Below, in pieces: positions 32,995-40,745 of a stretch of DNA of 64,000 bases. Both the position numbers and the translations under genes were made by a program. Below the pieces are notes generated by a model. That model was not told the DNA's origin. It did no database searches and saw only the letters and a list, made by a program, of their open reading frames with translations. This DNA comes from Ignavibacteriales bacterium (GTDB lineage: Bacteria; Bacteroidota; Ignavibacteria; Ignavibacteriales; SURF-24): the NCBI GenBank assembly GCA_026390815.1, contig JAPLFH010000039.1:22116-86115 (forward strand). The letters are read 5' to 3'. Within the stretch, counting starts at the first letter, position 1. Each line of letters begins with the position of its first letter.

Positions 32995-35505
32995 ATGGTA
33001 CCCAAAATGAAATATTTAATTCTAATTGTAATTTCTACATTGATTTCCGGTAGTATGTTTCTTTCAAAAAAGGATGACATTCCGCCATACAAAAATCCAA
33101 AACTTTCCCTGGATGAAAGAGTGGAAGACCTGCTTAAGCGAATGACTCTTGATGAAAAAATTGATATGCTGGGCGGAACTGGATTTGCAACCAAACCTAA
33201 TGCACGTTTAGGAATTCCTGAGTTGAGAATGACTGATGGACCACTTGGAGCAAGATGGGGTAAGTCGACAGCATTTCCATCAGGAATTTGTCTTAGCTCA
33301 ACATGGGATCCAGCGCTCGCGAATAATGTTGGCGCAGCAATCGGGCGCGAGGTTAAAGGGCACGATCGCCATGTAATTCTTGGTCCTTGTGTAAACATTG
33401 CAAGAATTCCGCAGGGTGGACGCAATTTTGAAAGTTATGGTGAAGATCCATACTTAGCTTCAAGGATGGCGGTTGATTATATCAAAGGAGTTCAAAGTGA
33501 AGGTGTTGCAGCAACAGTAAAACATTTTGCATGCAATAACCAGGAAGACCAAAGGATGTTTGTGGATACAAAAGTTGATGAAAGAACTTTAAATGAAATT
33601 TATCTCCCTGCATTTAAAGCCGCTGTGCAGGAAGCAGATGTTCTTTGTTTGATGAATGCGTACAATAAAGTGAATGGGAATTATTGCAGCGAGAATGATC
33701 ATCTCTTGATTGATAAGTTGAAAAAAGAGTGGGGATACAAGTGGCTCGTTATGTCTGATTGGGGTGCAGTTCATAGTTCAATTCCTACAGTAAATGGCGG
33801 AATGGATTTGGAAATGCCGAAAGGTGAATTTCTGAATAAGAACACTTTGATGGATGCAATTAAAAGTGGAACAGTAAAAGAATCTACTATTGATGATAAA
33901 GTTAAAAGAATATTGAGTGTAATTTTTAAGTTGGGATTATTTGAAAAACCAAGTTTGAAGGATGAGAGTCTCATCGGTTCAAGGGAAAACTTAAACGTAG
34001 CTTTTGAAGCAGCACGCTCCGGAATAGTGTTACTTCAAAATACTGAAAACATTTTACCATTAGATTTTTCAAAGTTGAAATCGATTGCTGTAATTGGTCC
34101 AAATGCAAGTATCGCAAGAACTGGTGGAGGTGGCAGCTCTCAGGTGGATGTGATTAAAGCACTAAGTCCGCTGGATGTTATCAAAGAAAAATTTGGGGGT
34201 AAGCTAAAAATCAATTTTGCCGCTGGTGTTCATATTGATGGAGAATCAGATGCAATTCCATCTAAAAATTTATTTACAGATAAAAATGAGCAAGGCTTGC
34301 TTGGAGAATATTTTGATAATATGGAGTTGAAAGGTACACCTTCATTTTCAAGAATTGATAAGCAGGTTAATTTTGATTTTGGAGAAGATGGACCAACAGC
34401 TGGCTTTAATAAATTTAATTATTCAGTCAGATGGACCGGAAAAATAAAAGCGGAAAAGACCGGCAGCTATTCACTGGAATTAACAAGTGATGATGGTGTA
34501 CGTTTATGGCTTGATGATAAAATGCTGATTGATTATTGGAATGATCATGCACCGGAAGCAAAAAATGTAAATGTGAGTTTGGAGACAGGTAAAGAACATA
34601 AAATTAAAATTGAGTTTTATCAGAATAAAGGTGGAGCTGTAGCCAAGTTAGGTTGGTATATGCCGGAAGACGATCCGATGAAATCAGCTTTAGACGCAGC
34701 AAAAAATTCCGAAGCTGTAATTTTATTTGTGGGTACTTCTCCAAGAATTGAATCAGAGGGAGCAGATAGAGAAAACATTGTTCTCCCGGCAGATCAGGAT
34801 AAGTTGATTGAAGAAGTTGCTAAAGTAAATAAAAACGTTGTTGTGGTTATTAATTCCGGTTCGCCTGTTTTAATGGAAAAATGGATTGGAAAAGTAAAAG
34901 GATTAGTTCAAGCTTGGTTTGGTGGAAGCGAAATGAGCCGTGCTGCACTTGATATTTTGAGCGGTGTATATAATCCATCCGGAAAATTACCAATGTCGTT
35001 TCCAAAGAAATGGGAAGATTGCTCAGCCTATAAATATTATAAAGCCAAGGACAGCGTTACGGAATATACAGATGGAATTTATGTGGGTTACCGCCATTTC
35101 GATAAAAATAATATAGAACCATTATTCCCGTTTGGATTTGGTTTTTCTTATACAACTTTTGCTTACAGTAATTTGAAAATAACGAAGCTGCAAGATTCCA
35201 AAGATCTTGTTAAAGTCACTTTCGAAATTAAAAATACAGGGAAGGTTGCTGGCGCAGAAGTAGCCCAGTTATATGTAAGAGACATAGAATCAAAACTGGA
35301 TAGACCGGTTAAAGAATTGAAAGGATTCAAGAAAGTATTTCTTAAACCAGGCGAATCTAAAACCGCGGAATTAACTTTAGATGCAAGCTCATTTTCATAT
35401 TATGAGCCTTCATTAAAATATTGGCTGCTTGAATCCGGTGAGTTTGAAATTCTTATTGGTGCTTCATCAAGAGATATTAAACTGAAAGGAAATTGTAGTT
35501 TGTAA
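32995..35505 (+). CDS. GH3 beta-glucosidase with inserted PA14 domain
   Basis: An 836-aa GH3 enzyme. The ATG at 32995 has AGGTG six bases upstream; the ATG at 33007 is an alternative. It has a signal peptide or anchor (about 5-22), TIM barrel (about 35-330) with RMTDGPLGAR, KHFACNNQE and nucleophile D255 in WLVMSDWGAVH, an alpha/beta sandwich interrupted by a PA14 domain (about 425-560: QGLLGEYFDN, RWTGKIKAEKTGSYSLEL, SDDGVRLWLDD), and a C-terminal FN3-like domain (AQLYVRDIE, RPVKELKGFKK). PA14 insertions in GH3 shape the active-site pocket and favour short oligosaccharides. It is the last gene of the plus-strand glucan group and is followed by a strong terminator. Confidence 0.95.
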   Translation: MVPKMKYLILIVISTLISGSMFLSKKDDIPPYKNPKLSLDERVEDLLKRMTLDEKIDMLGGTGFATKPNARLGIPELRMTDGPLGARWGKSTAFPSGICLSSTWDPALANNVGAAIGREVKGHDRHVILGPCVNIARIPQGGRNFESYGEDPYLASRMAVDYIKGVQSEGVAATVKHFACNNQEDQRMFVDTKVDERTLNEIYLPAFKAAVQEADVLCLMNAYNKVNGNYCSENDHLLIDKLKKEWGYKWLVMSDWGAVHSSIPTVNGGMDLEMPKGEFLNKNTLMDAIKSGTVKESTIDDKVKRILSVIFKLGLFEKPSLKDESLIGSRENLNVAFEAARSGIVLLQNTENILPLDFSKLKSIAVIGPNASIARTGGGGSSQVDVIKALSPLDVIKEKFGGKLKINFAAGVHIDGESDAIPSKNLFTDKNEQGLLGEYFDNMELKGTPSFSRIDKQVNFDFGEDGPTAGFNKFNYSVRWTGKIKAEKTGSYSLELTSDDGVRLWLDDKMLIDYWNDHAPEAKNVNVSLETGKEHKIKIEFYQNKGGAVAKLGWYMPEDDPMKSALDAAKNSEAVILFVGTSPRIESEGADRENIVLPADQDKLIEEVAKVNKNVVVVINSGSPVLMEKWIGKVKGLVQAWFGGSEMSRAALDILSGVYNPSGKLPMSFPKKWEDCSAYKYYKAKDSVTEYTDGIYVGYRHFDKNNIEPLFPFGFGFSYTTFAYSNLKITKLQDSKDLVKVTFEIKNTGKVAGAEVAQLYVRDIESKLDRPVKELKGFKKVFLKPGESKTAELTLDASSFSYYEPSLKYWLLESGEFEILIGASSRDIKLKGNCSL

Positions 35506-35513
35506 AAACGTTA

Positions 35514-35545
35514 AACCTTCAAGGTTCTCATAAACCTTGAAGGTT
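35514..35545 (+). terminator. Strong terminator after the PA14-type GH3 gene
   Basis: A perfect 13-bp inverted repeat, AACCTTCAAGGTT (35514-35526) with its complement at 35533-35545, loop 6 nt, followed by ACCTTTTTC. It begins 9 bp after the stop codon and closes the plus-strand beta-glucan operon. Each arm is itself nearly palindromic. Confidence 0.85.
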
Positions 35546-35785
35546 ACCTTTTTCACCATGTCTGTTTCCACTACAAGTATTCATCAAGTAAATCTTCATT
35601 TTAAAATTGCAGAATTGGAGATACCCCGGTTCATCGATTCCCCGCTTATTAAATTCTTAGTTCCGCTAAGTACGATAGTGGAATTCTAAATCATTATATT
35701 TGTTTAGTAAAATGCAAAAGCCCTTGGTATAAATTTGCGTTTCACTTAAGATAGTTTGATAAATCCAAACAATAGGAAATTTTCG

Positions 35786-36976
35786 ATGTATGAATATCAA
35801 CAAAATAATGTTTTCTTTGCACAAATTACTGGAATGATGGAAGAACTTGGTGAGCAAGAACTGTTAGAACTTGGAGCAATAAATACGAAGATAGCTTATC
35901 GTGGAGTTTACTTTGAAGCTGATAAAACTGCTCTTTATAAAATCAATTATACAGCACGATTATTATCAAGAGTATTGGCGCCGTTAAAAACCTTTTACTG
36001 CGATAATACCGGTGTTCTTACAAAAACCGCATTAAATATTAATTGGGATGAGTTTTTTCCAGTTGATAAAACATTTGCGATAAGTGCTTCTGTTTCAAAC
36101 AGCAAGATTAACAATTCGCTATATGCCTCACAATGTTTAAAGGATGGTATTGCAGATTATTTCAGAGCAAAATTTGGAGAGCGCCCTGATGTTAACACTG
36201 TAAATCCAGATGTCCGTCTAAATCTTCACATTGAAAAAGATGTTGCGGTAATAAGTTTGGATACTTCTGGTGAATCACTTCATAAACGAGGATACAGATT
36301 ACTAGCAGGTGAAGCACCAATGCAGGAAACACTTGCCGCAGCCATAATACGTTTAAGCAAATGGAATGGCGATAATCCACTGTGGGATTGTATGTGCGGT
36401 TCCGGAACAATTCTTTGTGAAGCACTAATGCACTATTGTAGAATTCCAGCACAGACGCTACGGAAGAATTTTGGATTTTTTTATATGCCTGATTACGATC
36501 AACAAATTTGGAAAGTATTAAAAGAAGAATGTGATAAAAAAATTCGACCATTACCAAAAGGACTTATCATTGGAAGCGATAAATCTCAGAAGGTGATAAC
36601 TGTTGCTATGGAAAACTTATCCCATCTTCCTTATAGTGAATCAATTGATTTATCCTGCAAACCTTTTCAGCATGTAAAGCAATTTGAAAATGGAACACTG
36701 ATTACAAATCCTCCATATGGAATCCGGCTAAGTAATCCAACTGATGTACAGGTTTTATATAAAGAGCTTGGGGATTTTCTAAAACAAAACTGTAAAGGTA
36801 CAACCGCTTTTATTTATACAGGTGAACCATCACTGCGTAAATATATTGGTCTTAAAACATCAAAACGAACTCCGTTGGTAAACGGAAAACTTACAGGTGT
36901 ACTTTTACAAATTGATAGTTATGAAGGGACAAAAAAGAAACACAAATTTTCTGATGATGCTGAAAGCCAGAATTAA
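35786..36976 (+). CDS. THUMP-domain class I RNA methyltransferase (RlmL/YpsC-like)
   Basis: A 396-aa cytoplasmic methyltransferase when started at ATG 35786 (AGGA nine bases upstream; an in-frame TTG at 35756 has no ribosome site). It has an N-terminal ferredoxin-like region, a THUMP RNA-binding domain (about 60-165) and a Rossmann methyltransferase domain (about 170-390) with the SAM-binding loop DCMCGSGTILCEA and the catalytic NPPYG motif (N308). Such proteins make m2G in 23S rRNA (RlmL N-terminal half, YpsC), although they are often labelled adenine DNA methylases. It is a housekeeping gene that splits the two sugar loci. Its stop overlaps the stop of the convergent ATPase gene by 4 bp. 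Confidence 0.9.
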   Translation: MYEYQQNNVFFAQITGMMEELGEQELLELGAINTKIAYRGVYFEADKTALYKINYTARLLSRVLAPLKTFYCDNTGVLTKTALNINWDEFFPVDKTFAISASVSNSKINNSLYASQCLKDGIADYFRAKFGERPDVNTVNPDVRLNLHIEKDVAVISLDTSGESLHKRGYRLLAGEAPMQETLAAAIIRLSKWNGDNPLWDCMCGSGTILCEALMHYCRIPAQTLRKNFGFFYMPDYDQQIWKVLKEECDKKIRPLPKGLIIGSDKSQKVITVAMENLSHLPYSESIDLSCKPFQHVKQFENGTLITNPPYGIRLSNPTDVQVLYKELGDFLKQNCKGTTAFIYTGEPSLRKYIGLKTSKRTPLVNGKLTGVLLQIDSYEGTKKKHKFSDDAESQN

Positions 36977-38067
36977 ATTTTAGTTTCCAGAGTTTTATCA
37001 AAGAAATGAAGCTTGTCTAAGTTCAGATATAAATTTACCTTCTTCCCTACATCTGGTTTTTCTCTTGCCGGTATTCTTGCTATTATTTGTGAATCTGCAA
37101 GTGTGAAGTACAGGAAGATTTCGTTTCCCATCGGTTCTACCACTTCTAGCGTGGCTTCTATCTGCTGTAAATTTTTGTTCTCTATCCTTGTATCAGATAT
37201 ATCTTCCGGTCGGATTCCAACTGTTACTTCCTTTTCCTGCTGGGTTATCAACTTTTCATTCTTATCATCTAATTTAATTTTCAGCTTTCCATCCTTGCTT
37301 ATAAATGTTATTCCATCTTCCTTGATTATTTTTCCTTCGATAAAATTCATTGATGGACTTCCGATAAATCCAGCTACAAACTTGTTTATTGGATTGTTAT
37401 ATAATGTAAGTGGTGCATCTATCTGATGTACATCTCCATCCTTCATTATCACTATTCTTTCGCCCATCGTCATTGCTTCTGTCTGATCGTGCGTTACATA
37501 TATCATCGTTGCTTCCAGCTTCTTGTGCAGTTTCGATATTTCTGTTCTCATCTGTACACGCAGTTTTGCATCAAGGTTACTTAGTGGTTCATCAAACAGA
37601 AATACTTTTGGCTTTCGTACTATCGCTCTGCCTACTGCCACTCTTTGCCGCTGTCCGCCAGATAATGCTTTTGGTTTTCTTTCTAAGTATGGTTCTATAT
37701 CAAGTATCTTTGCCGCTTCTGTTACTCTTTCCTTTATTTCCTTTTTAGGAAACTTCCTTAGCTTTAATCCAAATGCCATATTTTCATAAACGGTCATATG
37801 TGGATATAGTGCATAGTTCTGAAATACCATTGCTATATCTCTATCCTTTGGTGATACATTGTTCATCAGCTTATTATCGATATACAATTCGCCGCTGGTT
37901 ATTTCTTCCAATCCGGCAATCATTCTTAGCGTTGTTGATTTTCCACATCCCGATGGACCAACAAGCACTACAAATTCCTTATCCTTGATTTCAATATTCA
38001 CTTCCCGAACTGCTACATTTCCGCCATCATATATCTTGGTTACATTTTTTAGTTTTACTTCTGCCAT
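36973..38067 (-). CDS. MalK/UgpC-type sugar ABC transporter ATPase
   Basis: A 364-aa ABC ATPase of the CUT1 (MalK/MsmX/UgpC) kind: Walker A GPSGCGKST (37-45), Q-loop VFQNYALYPHMTV, signature LSGGQ (135-139), Walker B VFLFDEP (155-161), switch His in YVTHDQTEA, and a C-terminal OB-fold regulatory domain (about 235-364). It should energise the permease pair at 50275-51945, which has no ATPase of its own; ten or more kb of hydrolase genes lie between. Its codons are unlike its neighbours: isoleucine is mostly ATA and other A-ending codons dominate, whereas nearby genes prefer ATT. The reason (expression level, transfer, or local mutation bias) is not known. It ends tail-to-tail with the methyltransferase gene. 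Confidence 0.95.
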   Translation of the reverse strand: MAEVKLKNVTKIYDGGNVAVREVNIEIKDKEFVVLVGPSGCGKSTTLRMIAGLEEITSGELYIDNKLMNNVSPKDRDIAMVFQNYALYPHMTVYENMAFGLKLRKFPKKEIKERVTEAAKILDIEPYLERKPKALSGGQRQRVAVGRAIVRKPKVFLFDEPLSNLDAKLRVQMRTEISKLHKKLEATMIYVTHDQTEAMTMGERIVIMKDGDVHQIDAPLTLYNNPINKFVAGFIGSPSMNFIEGKIIKEDGITFISKDGKLKIKLDDKNEKLITQQEKEVTVGIRPEDISDTRIENKNLQQIEATLEVVEPMGNEIFLYFTLADSQIIARIPAREKPDVGKKVNLYLNLDKLHFFDKTLETKI

Positions 38068-38155
38068 TTTGTTTAATATTAATTGTTTGTTATAAAATTG
38101 TTTATTAATTCCTGTCCAAAATAAGAATATTCTATTTATGATTAAATTTTATTTT

Positions 38156-40696
38156 TTAGAATTTTGTAATTACCTCGCAAGAGTTCTTGCCCAAATTATG
38201 TTTTATAATAATTTCATAACCACCAACTATTTCTTCCAAAGAAAAATCTTTAATCTCTTGTTTATCAATTAAGATTGAACAAGGTTTTTGCGGCGATATT
38301 ATTTTTAATGATATTTCCTTTCCTTGATATGCGCTAATATTACAGATTAAAGAATTGCGGGAATAAACACATGATGATAATAAACCATTTACTTGGCTTA
38401 TGTATGGTTTAGTTAATTTTCCTAAAACAAGCATTATAGATTTGGGCTTGATATCAACTGGGATTACTGAAGAAGAATAATCTTTATCATCGTAAAGAAT
38501 CTTTTCCAATAGTTCGCCGCTTCCTTCGATTCTTACTTTTGTCATCTTTCCGTTCACCATCAAATCAAACTCACAATTTTTGATTTCATTATTCAGATAA
38601 GGATTAAAACTTACATTCCATTCATTCTCTTCAATTCCAAAGAGATGATAGAGTGCATAAACATACCAACCAGCTGCCCACATAAATTGAGGTTTATCTA
38701 TCTTGCCATAAACTGAAGGATCCAGGTTATTGCTGTTTCTATATTCATACATAGCGGGTTGCCCGTTGGGACTTTTTAATACTCCATTAATTGTCATAAT
38801 ATTTTTAATAAACGTATAAGCCTTCTCTTTTTCTTTAGCTGCTATTAAAGCTAAAACATACCAGGTGTTTCCATGAGTCCAGATTCCGCCATTAATATAT
38901 TTAAATGGGTCGCCTGCTTCGTTGCCAGCAAATTTTAGAAACTCAATCTGCTTATCAAAATCCATTGGATATGCGGCATATATTCCCAGTTTTGGATCAA
39001 GAAGTTTTTGTGAAGCTGTTTCAACAAGTTCTTTCTTCCTATCATCAGGAATTAAACCATAAGGTGCGGCAAGCAATGAGCCGATGTAGTAATGGGAATC
39101 AAGACTTCCATCTTCCCAATAATTAACCAAATATTTTAAATCTTTGCTCCAAAGCTTTTCATTTAATTTCTTTTGCATGTTATCTGCCATCGTTTCATAT
39201 TCTTCAAGTTTGGTTGCATTTTCATCAAGTATAGTCGAAATAAAAACATATTCTCTGATTGCCTTAATAGCTTGTATTGTCATAAATGAACGTGGACCAA
39301 AATTTCTTCCGATGTCCCACCAGTCGGGACGATAAGCCCACATCAAATCATCTTTTCTGTTCTGCAGTGTTTGTTCTAAACTTTTAGTTAGATATGGATA
39401 TAAAGTTTTAAGAAATGGTTTATCCATTGAATGCCGCAGGTAGCTGCCCGAAAGAATGATAAACCAAAAGTGGTTCCAGTTATCTGGTGTACAGTATTCG
39501 GTAATATAAGATGTATCCCGCCAATAATAGGCGTGGGGAATAATATAATCTTTTGTAGCATGTTTTATTATGAATTGCAAATTACTCTTCACCCGCACAA
39601 GATCAAAATTAACAGCAGCTAAATTGGTTAACAGAACATCGTGAGTGAAATAGAAATTATATTCTGCTGGACAAGGCATCGGTTGAATGCTTCCATCGAT
39701 ATAATGTTGATTAACTGCCAAAAGAGATTTCGCCCAAGCGTAAGTTTTGTCTAAATCTTCATCTCCCGTTTTAAATTTTACCTTACCAACTTCGTTACTG
39801 ATATACTTTTCAAACTCATTAACTTCCTTTTTGAAATTAACCTTGAGATATTTTGTAATTGATTTCCCTTCATCTTGCTTGCACATTCCAACTATCTGAA
39901 TGATTTTCATCGTCTCCATCGGTTTTAACTTTTTTCTGTAGAGAAAATAAGCCGCTGGTCTTTGCTTGTTTTCTTTTAAGATAATTTTTTGTTTGTTATT
40001 CCAATCAACATTCTGCCACCATCGATTTGGAATGATTGAACCATTTCTTAAGTAACTGATCGAAGTGCAATCAACAGGATTTTGTCCTGCGTTTGCAACA
40101 AAGATTTGTGCATTCTGAGTTTCCCGATCTTCAAAGTTGGTGAAGATTGTTGCACCATCATTAGCAAATTCCGTCCAGGCAATCTCCTTTGATTTGTATG
40201 AATGACAGGTTTTTACTGATGTTTCAAGTTGTGTCTCAAATTCAAATTCTTTTGCTTCCTTTCCAAGATTTGTAATTTCAAAAGTAATAATCATTGCTGG
40301 TTTGTTCTTGCAAAAATCGTAAGAAATTTTTAATGATTTTATCGCATCACTCTTTTGCAATTTTACTGAATAAGGATTTGAAACGAGCTCATATGGTTCT
40401 AAACCAATCCATTCTTTTTTGCCGTCAATCGATAGTGACGCTGCCATTATAAAGTTAGAATCTCTCTTCCAATAATCGTTGCTTAGATCAATACTGTTAG
40501 CAGTTGGATAATAAAAGCTGATCCGTTGGAGCATTGGTGAACTATGATGAAGTTCAATTCCCACGTAATGATTACCGACTTCAATTTGTGCATCATCTTT
40601 AAAATTAACGGAAGGAAATTTTTGTGTTTGTGAATGCAAAGGAAAATTGATAAGAACAAAAATGAATAACAAAATACTTGTAAATTTTAAAAACAT
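38156..40696 (-). CDS. Exported (alpha/alpha)-toroid glycosidase/phosphorylase-like protein
   Basis: An 846-aa protein with a signal peptide (about 1-22), a beta-sandwich N-terminal part (about 30-300), a toroid domain (about 310-700) and a small C-terminal beta domain. In the toroid I see YNFYFTHDVLLTNLAAVNFD, RPDWWDIGRNFGPRSF, DGSLDSHYYIGSLLAAPYG and NGGIWTHGNTWYVLALIAA. The last resembles the GGIxxHxxxWAVLA segment of GH94 phosphorylases and the arrangement recalls GH94, GH63 or amylo-1,6-glucosidase-type enzymes, but I cannot place the family. Acidic residues in DWWDIG and in DGSLDS are candidate catalytic residues. The leader implies a periplasmic or outer location, which is unusual for a phosphorylase. 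ATG is preceded by AAAGGA. It sits in the mannoside locus between the beta-mannosidase and the ABC ATPase. Confidence 0.65.
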   Translation of the reverse strand: MFLKFTSILLFIFVLINFPLHSQTQKFPSVNFKDDAQIEVGNHYVGIELHHSSPMLQRISFYYPTANSIDLSNDYWKRDSNFIMAASLSIDGKKEWIGLEPYELVSNPYSVKLQKSDAIKSLKISYDFCKNKPAMIITFEITNLGKEAKEFEFETQLETSVKTCHSYKSKEIAWTEFANDGATIFTNFEDRETQNAQIFVANAGQNPVDCTSISYLRNGSIIPNRWWQNVDWNNKQKIILKENKQRPAAYFLYRKKLKPMETMKIIQIVGMCKQDEGKSITKYLKVNFKKEVNEFEKYISNEVGKVKFKTGDEDLDKTYAWAKSLLAVNQHYIDGSIQPMPCPAEYNFYFTHDVLLTNLAAVNFDLVRVKSNLQFIIKHATKDYIIPHAYYWRDTSYITEYCTPDNWNHFWFIILSGSYLRHSMDKPFLKTLYPYLTKSLEQTLQNRKDDLMWAYRPDWWDIGRNFGPRSFMTIQAIKAIREYVFISTILDENATKLEEYETMADNMQKKLNEKLWSKDLKYLVNYWEDGSLDSHYYIGSLLAAPYGLIPDDRKKELVETASQKLLDPKLGIYAAYPMDFDKQIEFLKFAGNEAGDPFKYINGGIWTHGNTWYVLALIAAKEKEKAYTFIKNIMTINGVLKSPNGQPAMYEYRNSNNLDPSVYGKIDKPQFMWAAGWYVYALYHLFGIEENEWNVSFNPYLNNEIKNCEFDLMVNGKMTKVRIEGSGELLEKILYDDKDYSSSVIPVDIKPKSIMLVLGKLTKPYISQVNGLLSSCVYSRNSLICNISAYQGKEISLKIISPQKPCSILIDKQEIKDFSLEEIVGGYEIIIKHNLGKNSCEVITKF

Positions 40697-40745
40697 TATA
40701 AAATCCTTTTTCTACAAATATGAAAAATAACTTTGCAAAAAATTT

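Noticed and set aside
32919..33425. A 168-codon open frame on the minus strand
   Set aside because: It overlaps the start of the PA14-type GH3 gene in antisense, has no ribosome site and no recognisable product.
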